DNA of 64,000 bases, taken from Aliikangiella sp. G2MR2-5. Lineage in GTDB: Bacteria > Pseudomonadota > Gammaproteobacteria > Enterobacterales > Kangiellaceae. The DNA is taken from assembly GCF_015687155.1 (NCBI RefSeq), contig NZ_JADPQF010000002.1, forward strand, positions 124,001 to 188,000. Direction: 5' to 3'. A program made the translations under genes and the position numbers. Of this stretch, positions 47,874 to 60,204 are shown piece by piece. The notes under the pieces were generated by a model. The model saw nothing but the letters and a program-made list of their open reading frames with translations, was not told the origin of the DNA and did no database searches. Each line of letters starts with the position of its first letter. Within the stretch, counting starts at the first letter, position 1.

Positions 47874-49241
47874 CTAATCCTCCACTTTAACTTTAAGGGT
47901 GAGTCCGTCAACCGAAGTCACAGTAACGGATTGTGATTGATGAATTGGTGTATCACTTTGTGCTTGCCAGACTTCACCACGAATCATGACTCGTCCCCGC
48001 CCTTCAAAATCTTCCAAAGCAACGGCTGAATGATTAACCAGTTCCGCTTTACCACTGACCGCTGGACTCCGCCTGGACTTGATTATCATGGAAAACAGAA
48101 AAATCAGAATTAAAGCGCTTGCAAGTGTCGTAGTGATGATTAGTGCGGGGGCAATCTGATAACCAGGCAAAGAAGAATCCATCAACATAAAAGAACCGAT
48201 TGCGAACGCTGCAATACCCCCGAGCCCGAGAATACCGAAGCTGGGCGCTAACGCTTCTGCCAGCATCAGGGTCACTCCCAACAAAAGTAGCCCGAGTCCG
48301 GCGTAATTAATCGGCAAAAGGTTGAGCGCATAGAGGCCAACCAAAAGACAGATGGCGCCGATTGTACCCGGTAGCAAACTCCCCGGATTCAAAAACTCAA
48401 ACATCAATCCGTAGACACCGGCGAGAAGCAACAGATAAGCCACCGCCGGATCGGTAATTAACATCAGCAGTTCTGTTCGCCAGTCAGTTTCCAGACGGAT
48501 TAATTCGAGCGCTTTCATATCCAGCGTGACTTTGGCTTTATTTACTAAAACTTCCCTGCCATCGAGTTTTTCAAATAGTTGCTCCAGGTCATAGGCGATG
48601 ACGTCGATTACACTCTTCTCGAGCGCTTCGCTAGCCGACAAATTAGCCGCACTTTCGACCGCCTGTTCCGCCCATTCGATATTACGACCACGTAGCTGAG
48701 CCAAGCTACGAATGTATGCCTTAGCATCGTTCACCACTTTACGTTGCATTGCAGTCTGATCATTCGCCGGTTCAGGCTCACTATCAGTGGCTTCCGGATC
48801 AGTCGGCTTCTTGTTCGGCTTGCCCGGCTCTATCATGCCAATAGAAACCGGTGTTGCTGAGCCAAGATTGGTCGCATCGGCCATTGCCGCGATATGACTA
48901 GCGTAAACCAGATAGGTACCCGCACTAGCCGCACGCGCTCCTTTAGGGGACACATAAACAGCTATGGGCACTTTTGAGTCGAGGATTGCCTGGATCATAT
49001 GGCGCATGGACTTATCAAGACCACCAGGCGTATTGAGTTCCAGCACCAAGAGCTTGGCATCAATGGCTTCAGCCTCGTCGATGGCTCGGATAAAATAATC
49101 GGCACTGGCCGGTCCAATGGCACCGTCTATTTTTGCCAGAATGACTGATTTTCCAGCGGAGACCACAAAAGTAGAAAACAACAGAAGAGCCACACCTATC
49201 AGCAGCGTAATCGATACTGCTTGTTTCAAGTGGCGACGCAT
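47874..49241 (-). CDS. NfeD-family membrane serine protease (ClpP-like domain)
   Basis: A 455-residue protein with a signal/anchor helix (about 13-30), a ClpP-class serine protease domain (LELNTPGGL; the serine in [14 protein letters not shown]), four to five membrane helices (240-385) and a C-terminal OB-fold NfeD domain. It is co-transcribed with the slipin gene, a conserved pair in which the protease cleaves the slipin C-terminus. Confidence 0.92.
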   Translation of the reverse strand: MRRHLKQAVSITLLIGVALLLFSTFVVSAGKSVILAKIDGAIGPASADYFIRAIDEAEAIDAKLLVLELNTPGGLDKSMRHMIQAILDSKVPIAVYVSPKGARAASAGTYLVYASHIAAMADATNLGSATPVSIGMIEPGKPNKKPTDPEATDSEPEPANDQTAMQRKVVNDAKAYIRSLAQLRGRNIEWAEQAVESAANLSASEALEKSVIDVIAYDLEQLFEKLDGREVLVNKAKVTLDMKALELIRLETDWRTELLMLITDPAVAYLLLLAGVYGLMFEFLNPGSLLPGTIGAICLLVGLYALNLLPINYAGLGLLLLGVTLMLAEALAPSFGILGLGGIAAFAIGSFMLMDSSLPGYQIAPALIITTTLASALILIFLFSMIIKSRRSPAVSGKAELVNHSAVALEDFEGRGRVMIRGEVWQAQSDTPIHQSQSVTVTSVDGLTLKVKVED

Positions 49242-49433
49242 TGAAATACCTGGAGAGAGTCTATCGACTTTATAATTGAGTATAGTAGAGAATTCAGCTA
49301 TTTACTTTAGAATCTGCTGAATGAAATCAATCAAAGTAATCGGTTGTGCACGACTTTTTTCATTGAAACACTACTTTCAAAAAAACTCGGTTCCCAGTAA
49401 GTAAAAAAGTTTGTCGGATTTATTGAGCACACT

Positions 49434-50228
49434 CTAATTCTGATGCCAAAAAGGCGTACCAATAGTCGGCGTGCTCGGCTGCGCCATATCCCTCTCCGGC
49501 ATAAGGCCGGACTCAAATGCCAACCTGCCAGCAGCCATCGCATGCTTAAACGCAGTCGCCATTTTCTCCGGATCATTGGCCTGTGCAATGGCGGTATTCA
49601 ATAGCACTCCGTCGTAACCTAACTGCATAGCTTCAACCGCATGAGACGGAGCTCCAATTCCTGCATCCACAATAAGCGTAACGTTTTTCAATCTTTCGCG
49701 AATCGTTTTTAACGCGTAAGGATTAATCAAACCTTTCCCCGTCCCGATAGGCGCTCCCCACGGCATAAGAATGCGACATCCAGCTTCCACCAGCTTTTCG
49801 CACAAAACCAGATCATCAGTGCAATAGGGAAAAACTTCAAAGCCTTGAGAAATCAACTCTTTAGTTGCCTCCAGCAAGGCGAAAGGATCCGGTTGCAAAT
49901 TGTAGTCATCACCAATTACTTCCAGTTTGATCCAGTTGGTATTAAAGAGTTCTCGCGCCATCTGTGCGGTAGTAACTGCCTCTTTAACGGAATGACAGCC
50001 CGCAGTATTTGGCAACAGATTTAAGTTAAGTGACTGAATCATTTGCCAGAAGTCCTGACCACCGGAAGCCATCGGGTTTTGTCTTCTAAGCGAAACAGTT
50101 ACCACCTGAGAACCGGAAGCTTTTATCGATTCCAGCATGATTTCAGGAGATGGATAAAGCGCAGTACCAATTAACAGTCGGCTTTCGATTTCTTTATCTG
50201 CAAGTTGCCACATGGTTTGTTTTCTCAT
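49434..50228 (-). CDS. thiG: Thiazole synthase
   Basis: A 264-residue TIM-barrel enzyme building the thiazole ring of thiamine from DXP, dehydroglycine and sulfur on ThiS. The catalytic Lys is in [30 protein letters not shown] and [10 protein letters not shown] follow the family. An alternative ATG lies 5 codons inside. It ends the thi operon. Confidence 0.95.
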   Translation of the reverse strand: MRKQTMWQLADKEIESRLLIGTALYPSPEIMLESIKASGSQVVTVSLRRQNPMASGGQDFWQMIQSLNLNLLPNTAGCHSVKEAVTTAQMARELFNTNWIKLEVIGDDYNLQPDPFALLEATKELISQGFEVFPYCTDDLVLCEKLVEAGCRILMPWGAPIGTGKGLINPYALKTIRERLKNVTLIVDAGIGAPSHAVEAMQLGYDGVLLNTAIAQANDPEKMATAFKHAMAAGRLAFESGLMPERDMAQPSTPTIGTPFWHQN

Positions 50229-50249
50229 TAACTCGCTCAGTTCGGCGAA

Positions 50250-50313
50250 AATTACTGGATAAAATTACTGGATAAAATTTCTGGATAAGGTTTCTGGATA
50301 AAATTTCAAATAA
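50250..50313. repeat. 13-bp tandem repeat between thiS and thiG
   Basis: Five imperfect copies of AATTACTGGATAA: units begin at 50250, 50263, 50276, 50289 and 50302 (last incomplete). The repeats lie between thiS and thiG, within the operon. Confidence 0.85.
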
Positions 50314-50324
50314 GCTTTTTAAAC

Positions 50325-50525
50325 TTAACCACCCTGCATTGGCGAAACCAGCTCAATCCGGTCACCTTCTTTTAGCAAAGTATTCTGATACTCGGCTTTT
50401 GGAACAAATGTTTCATTGAGCGCTACTGCAAAACTGCTTTGCGCATTTTGACGGGCAGATAAAAACTCGGCCAGATTGCTCTCGACGACATCGGTAATTT
50501 GGCCGTTAACAATAACTTGCGGCAT
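50325..50525 (-). CDS. thiS: Sulfur carrier protein ThiS
   Basis: A 66-residue ubiquitin-like protein ending in the required GG (SPMQGG), to which sulfur is added as thiocarboxylate. It overlaps the end of thiO by 1 bp (TGATG), so it is translationally coupled. A ThiF-type activating enzyme is not encoded here. Confidence 0.94.
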   Translation of the reverse strand: MPQVIVNGQITDVVESNLAEFLSARQNAQSSFAVALNETFVPKAEYQNTLLKEGDRIELVSPMQGG

Positions 50526-51679
50526 CAGACAAAATTCTCCTGAAAACTTTCAAATTGAAATAATGATTCAAAAGCAGACTTTGCATCATCGCCCTGATCA
50601 ATATAGCGACAAACCTCTTCGGCGATGGCGGGCGCTAAAAGAAAGCCGTGACGATAGAGTCCGTTGATTTGTAACACACCATTACTTTTCCTGACTTGTG
50701 GCAAATTATTGGAGAGCGCCGGCCGACAGTTGGTTTTGCTTTCCACAATTCTCGCTTCGGAAAAGCCGGGATGAAGACTATAAGCAGCCGTCAGTAATTC
50801 CAATGCCGAACGAACAGTGAGCGGCCCCATATCGTCACTTTCAATTTGTGTTGCCCCAATTGTATAAAGATTATCACGACCTTTGGGCACCAGATACAAA
50901 CGATAACGCGGGTGCATTAGTCTCACCAGACGAGAAATATTGACATCTGGCGCCTCCAGTAGAAGTAGTTCGCCACGCACACCTCTTAGGCCTTTAACCG
51001 TTTCGCGCGCACCTAATCCGCGACAATCGATAACGCGATCAAATTCGAGCCTTTGCCTGCCAAACTGAACAAAGTTTTCACCCAGTTGCTCGATGGCTTT
51101 ATGCGCATACCAGGAGGCGCCTTCTTCCAACAATCGCTCAGCCAGTGTTTTCATAACACACTTGGTACAGAGCCAGGCTTCCTGTGGCAACCAGGTCGCC
51201 TCATGAAAGCGGGACGCGACTTCCGGTTCCAGTTCAAAAAGCTCGTCATGACTAATTTGCCGAGGGCGTTCCATCTCTTCAACTAGTCGAACCTTAACCT
51301 GTTCATCCTGCGCCAGTTTATAGTTGAGCTGCTGGTTAAAGCGAAGCAAGTCGGCTTTATCTTGCGCATGGCTAATAACCAGGCTGCCCTTTTGATAAAA
51401 ACCGACCTCGGCGTTAAACATTTTGAGCCACTCGGGCCAAAGCTGAAGCGAGCGCATTCCCATTTGAAAAATGAGTAACTCAGCCGACTCGATTTCAGCA
51501 AATGGCGTTAGCATACCTGCTGCAGTATAAGCCGCAGCATTCCCCTGCTCGATTGGATCTTTATCGAACAGGGTAACCTTATGACCACTTTGCATTAACC
51601 GCCAGGCGAGCAGACGCCCCATAATACCGGCGCCAACGATACCAATGTTTTGCTGATTAGATACCAGAATATGCGACAT
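50525..51679 (-). CDS. thiO: Glycine oxidase
   Basis: A 384-residue FAD enzyme that oxidises glycine to the imine used by ThiG, requiring oxygen. The dinucleotide motif is GIVGAGIMGRLLAWRL; RGLGARE and the C-terminal NGLYRHGFLLAPA are typical. ATG at 51679 is preferred over the open-frame TTG. It replaces the anaerobic ThiH route. Confidence 0.93.
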   Translation of the reverse strand: MSHILVSNQQNIGIVGAGIMGRLLAWRLMQSGHKVTLFDKDPIEQGNAAAYTAAGMLTPFAEIESAELLIFQMGMRSLQLWPEWLKMFNAEVGFYQKGSLVISHAQDKADLLRFNQQLNYKLAQDEQVKVRLVEEMERPRQISHDELFELEPEVASRFHEATWLPQEAWLCTKCVMKTLAERLLEEGASWYAHKAIEQLGENFVQFGRQRLEFDRVIDCRGLGARETVKGLRGVRGELLLLEAPDVNISRLVRLMHPRYRLYLVPKGRDNLYTIGATQIESDDMGPLTVRSALELLTAAYSLHPGFSEARIVESKTNCRPALSNNLPQVRKSNGVLQINGLYRHGFLLAPAIAEEVCRYIDQGDDAKSAFESLFQFESFQENFV

Positions 51680-51693
51680 CAAATATTGACCGA

Positions 51694-53607
<1,914 letters not shown>

Positions 53608-53703
53608 TCAGTTTAAACTGATAAATTCAGGTTCAATAAACTGGCATAGCGAGGCGATATGAAGACGAGTTAGAAGTAGAAAAAATTGGAAACTCGAATT
53701 GTC

Positions 53704-53848
53704 GCTCATCCCTACGCCGATACTAATCGGATCAGGTTCTACGGGTTTAGGCAGCGATAACGCAACGGTTTAATTGATAATCCGTTTTAAATCATCGTCT
53801 TAGCCAGTCTCAGCACGATAAGCTTAATCGCTTGGGCACCCCGAGAGC
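53704..53848 (-). promoter_or_regulatory. TPP riboswitch
   Basis: Conserved THI-element segments in order on the minus strand: CTCGGGGTGCC, GCTGAGA, ACCCGTAGAACCTGATC, then GGCGTAGGGATGAG. The P3 arm between GCTGAGA and the second part is long, with an AT-rich insertion. Thiamine pyrophosphate binding would shut off thiC and the operon. Confidence 0.95.
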
Positions 53849-53861
53849 TTGTTAAGGCGGG

Positions 53862-53890
53862 ATTATAAGGGGAATCAGTTCAAAAGTGAA
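53862..53890 (-). promoter_or_regulatory. Promoter of thiC operon
   Basis: Minus strand TATAAT (53867-53862) with TTCACT (53890-53885), spacer 17 nt; it is just upstream of the riboswitch. Confidence 0.6.
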
Positions 53891-54064
53891 ATAACCGTCC
53901 TGAACAATGACTGTCGTTTCATCCTCCATCTAACACTTCTTTTTCATTCGCCTATCATTTAGATTAGGCGGAATGCAGATCCCCGGGAGATTTTTCAGGC
54001 TCGATTGATTGTGCATAATACAAAGCCCGTCGCACGAATACCTTCTTAATAGAGTAGCTAACAA

Positions 54065-54829
54065 ATGAATATAGAAAACAAAGTGATTGTCATAACCGGC
54101 GCAGCTCGCGGTCTTGGACTGGCTATGGCCAAAACATTGGCAAAAGAAAAAGGACAGCTCGCATTGGTGGATACCAATATCGAAGCCCTCAAAATCGAAC
54201 AGCAAGCTTGTCTGGAACTTGGCGCGAGCAAAGTCGAATGCTTCAAAGCTGATATTTCAAACGAAGGTCAGGTGGTCAAACTATTTGAATCGATTGTCGC
54301 TCATTTTGGTAAGGTCAACGGGTTAATTAACAATGCAGGAATTTTGCGCGACGGACTACTGGTCAAAGCAAAAGATAGTCACGTTCAAGATAAACTTTCA
54401 TTGAGTGACTGGCAGTCGGTTATCAATGTTAATCTTACCGGAGTCTTTTTATGCGCAAGAGAAGCCGCATGTCAAATGATAGAAACCCAATCAGAAGGCG
54501 TCATAGTTAATATCTCCAGTATTAGTCGTGCCGGCAATTTTGGTCAAACGAATTATTCAGCAGCCAAAGCAGGTGTTGCAGCAATGACCGTCACCTGGGC
54601 AAAGGAGCTAGCCAAGCACAACATTCGGGTTTGTGGGATTGCACCAGGCTTTATAGCCACCGAAATGACTGCAAGCATGCCGCAAGAAGCAATAAAAAGA
54701 GCAGAAGCTTTTATTCCTCTCGGACGAATGGGAGACAGTGATGAAATTGCCAGTACAGTAAAGTTTATTTTTTCTAATGATTATCTGAGTGGACGAGTTC
54801 TTGAAGTGGATGGTGGCGCGCGAATTTAG
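54065..54829 (+). CDS. Short-chain dehydrogenase/reductase (FabG-like)
   Basis: A 254-residue SDR: cofactor motif [18 protein letters not shown], and the catalytic Ser and [11 protein letters not shown] after the second strand suggests preference for NAD(H). The closest style is beta-ketoacyl reductase FabG, but acting on an unknown substrate. Divergent from thiC, apart from its neighbours. Confidence 0.9.
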   Translation: MNIENKVIVITGAARGLGLAMAKTLAKEKGQLALVDTNIEALKIEQQACLELGASKVECFKADISNEGQVVKLFESIVAHFGKVNGLINNAGILRDGLLVKAKDSHVQDKLSLSDWQSVINVNLTGVFLCAREAACQMIETQSEGVIVNISSISRAGNFGQTNYSAAKAGVAAMTVTWAKELAKHNIRVCGIAPGFIATEMTASMPQEAIKRAEAFIPLGRMGDSDEIASTVKFIFSNDYLSGRVLEVDGGARI

Positions 54830-54872
54830 CGCCACTCAACAGACTTAAGGTAGAGAGGTTATTCACCGACAC

Positions 54873-55229
54873 TTATTTGATTATTTCCAGAATTTCTCTA
54901 GTAGCGCGAGCGAGACGAACTAGTCTGTCATCTATTCTGACCACGACGCTGCCCTCGACACCAATGGGCACATCCGGATATCTTGAATGATCTATCACAT
55001 GCGCATGCCGATAGATGTCATCCTCGAGACGATAGCCTTTAACGAGTTTCTTTTGCCAGCCAGGCGGTAACTGTCCACCTCTTTCAAGCTTTTTCTGCAA
55101 CCCTTTTGGTAGCACCTTCTCTTTTTTGTCTCCATCTTCTTTTTCTTTGTTTTTTGGCCCCTTCGCAGATACATCACTCAAAGCAAAAATAAGACTTATT
55201 GTGCAGATAAAAATGAGTGTTTTTTTCAT
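54873..55229 (-). CDS. CigR/RcnB-like exported protein
   Basis: A 118-residue protein: signal peptide (1-22), a Lys/Glu-rich stretch, then KKLERGGQLPPGWQKKL and a C-terminal region RYPDVPIGVEGSVVVRIDDRL. This arrangement is found in the CigR-type small periplasmic proteins. GGAGG precedes the ATG. Function unknown. Confidence 0.75.
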   Translation of the reverse strand: MKKTLIFICTISLIFALSDVSAKGPKNKEKEDGDKKEKVLPKGLQKKLERGGQLPPGWQKKLVKGYRLEDDIYRHAHVIDHSRYPDVPIGVEGSVVVRIDDRLVRLARATREILEIIK

Positions 55230-55343
55230 TCAGATACCTCCAGAGTAATAACCACTCCCAAAACCTTATTTGGAAGCTACTCGGTGAAACGCTATACTAG
55301 AAAAACCAGCATAACACTATTTTGGCGAGAGCGTTAAATAATT

Positions 55344-56708
55344 ATGCTTCTACAACATTTTTTACCGTCAAAGTCGTTTTTTTTTCGACTCCGATCACAA
55401 TTCAAAATATTTGTGGAAGTTTTCTTTATTTGCGTATTTTTAATCAATCCTCTCCCAACGCTTGGAAATAACAGCTTACTTAACCTTTCCTTAAAAGAGT
55501 TGATGCATGTTGAAATAGCAAAAAACCAGGCGGTGCCTTTGTTCTGGTCTAACAAGACAGCACCTTCTAAAGATTCGATCAATATCGGATTAATGGTACC
55601 CTTCACCAGTGAGAGATTAAAAGCGATGGAGCTGGTGGCTGCGGCAGAGTTTGCCGCGTCTGAAATTAATCAGGCAGGAGGAATTAATGGAAGACCCTTG
55701 GCAATCGTCGTCGCAGATGATGACTTTATTCTTGAAAATCAACAGCAAAAATTAAATGAATTAATTAATGACTATGAAATTATCGCATTAGTCGGACCGC
55801 TTGCTTCATGGTCTGTAATCGATCTGGCAAAGTCGATCGCAGTAAAAAAACTTCTTCCTCTTTTTCCTCCCGCCGCAAATGCCAATGCAATCTCTAGTCT
55901 GGAAGACAATGATCTGGTTTTCCGTCTGGCAGCAACAAATGAACAAATTTCGTCAAAAATCATTAAATTTATTGAGGAAAATCATATTGTTAAAGTCGCA
56001 TCTTTCTATCAGCAAAATATATTCGGAATTGAAATACATGATGCACTAAAACGAAGACTTCCGGAAATCAATGCTCAGATAACTCGGTCATACGCGATAA
56101 AACTTCCAGTGAACTACAAGACCTATTCACTTAAAGATGAAATTAGAAGCATTCAGGAATCAGGCTCTCAAGCAGTTTTTCTTTCGCTTCCTAACGAACA
56201 GCTAAAACATATTATTGAACAGTTTTCTCAATTCTGGGAAGGAGAACTGCCGGTATTTATTTTACCGGAACATGCTGACTGGACTAAAGACAAAATAGGA
56301 ATCGATAAATCTTTATGCTTAACAGCAGTCATTCCTCAAATTCAGACTAACACCAACAATCTTCTTCAGGGGATTAAAGAGCTATTGTCGATTAGTCATT
56401 CCACCTATACTTCACTTTTTATCTATGACTCAGTCTATTTAATTGCCGCAACTCACAAACATCAGAAAAAATACTCCACAACGTTTTCTCAAGCGGTGCG
56501 AGCTATAACACAGATAAGTAAACCAATCGTCACCAATGACTTTAACCTGATTAAGAAATCAATTGAACAACATTCTCTTCTTTCTTTTCATGGTCAATCA
56601 GGAAAAGTGTTCTTCGATAAATTTGGAAATAATGAGAAGGTTAGTCTAACAGTCAGAGAGTTCAGTCATCTTTTCGATAAAGATTGCAAAAAACCGTTGC
56701 TCTACTAG
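55344..56708 (+). CDS. Periplasmic binding protein (Leu/Ile/Val type)
   Basis: A 454-residue exported protein with an N-terminal hydrophobic segment (about 16-40), then a type 1 periplasmic-binding fold: IGLMVPFTSERLKAMELVAAAEFA, GRPLAIVVADD, LVGPLASWSV. No ABC transporter subunits adjoin; it may feed a sensor instead. The next gene downstream on this strand is a GAF-GGDEF cyclase 212 bp away. Confidence 0.85.
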   Translation: MLLQHFLPSKSFFFRLRSQFKIFVEVFFICVFLINPLPTLGNNSLLNLSLKELMHVEIAKNQAVPLFWSNKTAPSKDSINIGLMVPFTSERLKAMELVAAAEFAASEINQAGGINGRPLAIVVADDDFILENQQQKLNELINDYEIIALVGPLASWSVIDLAKSIAVKKLLPLFPPAANANAISSLEDNDLVFRLAATNEQISSKIIKFIEENHIVKVASFYQQNIFGIEIHDALKRRLPEINAQITRSYAIKLPVNYKTYSLKDEIRSIQESGSQAVFLSLPNEQLKHIIEQFSQFWEGELPVFILPEHADWTKDKIGIDKSLCLTAVIPQIQTNTNNLLQGIKELLSISHSTYTSLFIYDSVYLIAATHKHQKKYSTTFSQAVRAITQISKPIVTNDFNLIKKSIEQHSLLSFHGQSGKVFFDKFGNNEKVSLTVREFSHLFDKDCKKPLLY

Positions 56709-56920
56709 CAACAATAAAAACTATCAACATCAATTATTTAGAATTTATCGTTCTTATGATTTATCACAAACCACCCATCCTGCTTTTCTTTGGAAGCTCA
56801 TTTTCTCTGTCGAATTAAAAACGTTCCCCATTAACTTTTTTGGAAATATACGGTGATATCTCACGTCACGATAACTATAGTTAATAATTAAGAATTGAGA
56901 AGTTAACAGGAAGTATAGAA

Positions 56921-57961
56921 ATGGAAAGTGAACTGCTTAAGTCGGTAATCAGGATTACCAAAAGTAGAGACGTAGATTCTTTAGAGTACAGTCTTCTGGC
57001 AACCCTGGCAGAACTAATACCTTGCGACCGTATCAATATTTACCGTATTGTGAATGATGACGGCGCTACCTATATAGAACAAGCCCTGAGCCTTCTTGTT
57101 CGTAGAGAAAATGGGAGAGTTAATGTAAGCTGGCGTCAAACCCCGCGGGCGATAAAAGAAGATCCACAAATTATAAGTTGTCTTGAGACGGGAGAAATGT
57201 CGACAGGCCTCCGAAACACTAGTGAATATCAGTTGGTCTTTCCAATTATTTGCGACCATAAAGTCGTATCTGCGCTGGAGCTTTTTTCCGACGTCCCTCT
57301 CGATCGCTATACTGACAAGTTGGAAGCGATGATAAGAATCTATGAGAATTACTTGTACATTCTGGATGAAAGCGAGAAAGACTCATTGACAGGCTTGTTC
57401 AACCGAAGAACTTTCGATCAAAAACTCGAACGATTACTTCAGACTCAACGTAACAGGCAACTACAGTCTCTTTGCTCAATTGAATCGAATGAAAAACGTC
57501 AACTCAAGCCTTATTCCGAAGCCTGGCTGGCCATCGTTGATATTGATCATTTCAAACGAATAAACGACCAATATGGTCATGTTTTTGGAGACGGCGTTCT
57601 TCTTTTACTTTCTAATAAAATGCGTCAATGTTTCAGGCAAACGGACTACATATTTCGCTTTGGCGGTGAAGAGTTTGTTGTCATTCTGGAACCTCTTCCA
57701 GATGACTTTGCTTCGCAAACTCTGGAAAGACTGAGAAAAACAATTGAAACTCACACATTTCCGTTGGTAGGGAAAGTCACAGTAAGCATCGGTTACGCCA
57801 AAATAACCGACAATGACTACCCTCCTGCAGTCCTGGATTCTGCAGACAAGGCTCTCTACTATGCCAAAGAACAAGGGCGAAATAGGGTTTTTAACTACGA
57901 GTCTTTAGTTAGACAGGGTGAAATATCACAAACTCAGCTAGGTGTAAGTATCGGCTTTTAA
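56921..57961 (+). CDS. GAF-GGDEF diguanylate cyclase
   Basis: A 346-residue protein without membrane helices: GAF-like sensor domain (about 1-145), then a GGDEF domain with G248-GEEF252, the active motif of the A-site, and an R239-QT-D242 I-site five residues before it. It should make cyclic di-GMP with product feedback. Whether the upstream binding-protein gene provides its signal is an inference. Confidence 0.9.
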   Translation: MESELLKSVIRITKSRDVDSLEYSLLATLAELIPCDRINIYRIVNDDGATYIEQALSLLVRRENGRVNVSWRQTPRAIKEDPQIISCLETGEMSTGLRNTSEYQLVFPIICDHKVVSALELFSDVPLDRYTDKLEAMIRIYENYLYILDESEKDSLTGLFNRRTFDQKLERLLQTQRNRQLQSLCSIESNEKRQLKPYSEAWLAIVDIDHFKRINDQYGHVFGDGVLLLLSNKMRQCFRQTDYIFRFGGEEFVVILEPLPDDFASQTLERLRKTIETHTFPLVGKVTVSIGYAKITDNDYPPAVLDSADKALYYAKEQGRNRVFNYESLVRQGEISQTQLGVSIGF

Positions 57962-57971
57962 TCAATTATCT

Positions 57972-58008
57972 TTCAGGCAATACAGCTATTCCTCTTCTTT
58001 TGCCTGAA
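57972..58008. terminator. Stem-loop between convergent genes
   Basis: TTCAGGCAA (57972-57980) and TTGCCTGAA (58000-58008) form a perfect 9-bp stem; it overlaps the end of the DGC gene. Confidence 0.55.
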
Positions 58009-58372
58009 TAGAAAAACCAGCTTTGTCTAACATGTCATAGGTCATTTTTAATGCCACCAGGCTTTCATTAAAAGCACTATCCTGGTTGCTTCTTTTTTCA
58101 AGACCAAATGAACTAAGGTCAATATGTAGAGCAAGCTCGAGCCCACTGGCGTCAATGCATGCTTTGGTGCAAGATAAACTGCAACCGTCAATAGCGATAA
58201 TTGGTCGTCCAGACTCAGCAATTTTCATGATGGGTGCAACTTTACCTATCACCCCGGAAATGCAAGACATTTCGGCGATACCGTCTCGATTCATGTTCAA
58301 CGCAATATCATTCGCCATCAAAGCCAGATTGGAGCATCCGCTACAGGCATAAACAATCGGTTTTTTATCCAC
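57986..58372 (-). CDS. DGC-domain putative zinc-binding protein
   Basis: A 128-residue protein with the pattern YACSGCSN, CISGV and AIDGCSLSCTKAC, the Cys-rich signature of DGC proteins, which are thought to bind zinc. The start is a GTG at 58372. The next gene upstream on this strand is the cysteine synthase-glutaredoxin fusion. Role unknown. Confidence 0.83.
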   Translation of the reverse strand: MDKKPIVYACSGCSNLALMANDIALNMNRDGIAEMSCISGVIGKVAPIMKIAESGRPIIAIDGCSLSCTKACIDASGLELALHIDLSSFGLEKRSNQDSAFNESLVALKMTYDMLDKAGFSIQAKEEE

Positions 58373-58544
58373 TTTTCGACATCCTCTAAAGCGTTCAGGA
58401 TAAACTAGCCCAAGGTTGCAACTTAACTTATCTCTTTCCAGTCAATATTGACTTGAGTCAATCTGAGGCTTTTTTGAGGCGCAGATTCGCGCGGGCTGTC
58501 GATTAAATGGCCTATACAGTAATGAATTTTCTACAGTGAGTTTG

Positions 58545-60029
58545 CTATCTGGGCTGAATCCACTTAGGAAGCATAGAATATGCATCAAAGGAGTCACTTT
58601 GTTCAAACGTGATATCTAGCTCACTGAATAGCTTTTGCAACTCACCTTGATTGAACGAGTCAAATAAATCAGTGCAACCACCAATAAACTGTTCTCCCAC
58701 AAAGATCTGAGGTATTGTAACACTACCTGTATGGGCGTTTAGCGCCTGGCGAACTTTTCCTCCCCAGTCATCTTTCTGATATTCGAGCGAATCAAGGTCA
58801 ACAGACTCAAACTGCACGCCTATCCTTGTAAAAAACTTTCTTACTGACCAGCAAAACTCACACCATTCAAGCGCAAATAAAACCACTGGTCGTGAGCGAT
58901 CACTAATTAGTTCAGATACAAATTTCACAGCTCTGGGATCTAATACTGAATCTTTCTCAACTTGAGATGGAGGCATGGATGTCCTTAAATCAAATCGAAA
59001 CCCTGCGGTGGATCGCGATATATCCCACTCTTCATCTGTCATTTCTTCACTGATGTTGTCGAAAAGCTGGGTAGACAGATATCTTTCCCCGGTATCAGGC
59101 AGCATACATAATATGTTGCTGCCTTCAGGAGCTTCTCTGGCTACTTGCAGAGCGCCGGAAAATGTCGCTCCAGAGCTAATACCACAAAATATTCCCTCTT
59201 TTTTAGCTAGTTGGCGTGCACATTCAAGCGCTTTTTCACCATTGATTAGCTCTATTTTGTCAATAAAGCCTGCTGCGACAACATCTCCGGTTAGCTTTGG
59301 AATAAAGTCAGGAGTCCACCCCTGCACAACATGTGGTCGAAATGCAGAGTGGCACGCCATCGGTGGAGTCGGTAGCGTTTTGCTAGATTTTTCGGTATAC
59401 AGCAAAGGTGCATTTTCAGGCTCGCATGCAATAATTTGAGTTTTCGGAGACTCTTCCCGAAGCACTCTGGCAACGCCCTTTAGGGTCCCCCCCGTACCAT
59501 ATCCGGTTACCCAGTAATCCAGAGATGTCGTTTCAAAGGCCTGGAGAATTTCCCTCGCAGTAGTCTGCGAATGAATATTGGCATTGGCTTCATTTTCAAA
59601 TTGACGACACAAAAACCATCCATGCTTCTCAGCCAGTTCAGTAGCCTTGGCTAACATGCCGCTGCCTTTCTTTTCAGCCGGCGTAAGAACCACTTTTGCT
59701 CCCAGAAACCTCAGCATTTTGCGACGCTCGATGCTAAAGTTCTCTGCCATGGTTACCACCAGAGGATAACCTTTCTGTGCACATACCATAGCCAAACCGA
59801 GCCCGGTATTGCCGCTGGTAGCTTCAACAACAGTCATCCCCGGTTTAAGCACTCCGTCTTTTTCAGCTCGCTCAATAACCCCAAGCGCGAGCCGGTCTTT
59901 AACTGAGCCTAAAGGGTTGAAAGATTCTATTTTCACAAAAATATTGACATGCTCCGGCGCGAGTCGATTGATTTTTACGACGGGAGTATTTCCGATAGTC
60001 TCTAGAATATTGTTATAGCAGGCGAGCAT
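58545..60029 (-). CDS. Cysteine synthase fused to glutaredoxin
   Basis: A 494-residue fusion. Residues 1-330 are a PLP-dependent cysteine synthase (K44 in GSVKDR; TSGNTGLGLAM; GYGTGGTLKG; CGISSGAT). Residues about 375-494 are a glutaredoxin with C390-EF-C393, IPQIFVGEQFIGGCTDL. The first makes cysteine from O-acetylserine and sulfide or a sulfur donor; the glutaredoxin may reduce that donor, such as S-sulfocysteine made from thiosulfate. Gene symbol not assigned because CysK and CysM cannot be separated by eye. Confidence 0.9.
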   Translation of the reverse strand: MLACYNNILETIGNTPVVKINRLAPEHVNIFVKIESFNPLGSVKDRLALGVIERAEKDGVLKPGMTVVEATSGNTGLGLAMVCAQKGYPLVVTMAENFSIERRKMLRFLGAKVVLTPAEKKGSGMLAKATELAEKHGWFLCRQFENEANANIHSQTTAREILQAFETTSLDYWVTGYGTGGTLKGVARVLREESPKTQIIACEPENAPLLYTEKSSKTLPTPPMACHSAFRPHVVQGWTPDFIPKLTGDVVAAGFIDKIELINGEKALECARQLAKKEGIFCGISSGATFSGALQVAREAPEGSNILCMLPDTGERYLSTQLFDNISEEMTDEEWDISRSTAGFRFDLRTSMPPSQVEKDSVLDPRAVKFVSELISDRSRPVVLFALEWCEFCWSVRKFFTRIGVQFESVDLDSLEYQKDDWGGKVRQALNAHTGSVTIPQIFVGEQFIGGCTDLFDSFNQGELQKLFSELDITFEQSDSFDAYSMLPKWIQPR

Positions 60030-60204
60030 TGTCTTATTCCTTGAAATTTTGATTAGCTGGGTAGACGTGAAATGGAAAAGGCTAAGTAAAACTCTATTGT
60101 TTTAACTTAGCACAATCTTCCATCTCTGCTTTTTTTAGCACCAAATATTTCAAGAATATCTTTTTAAATAAGGGGTTACTCAGAATTAACTATTGTGGGA
60201 AGCA

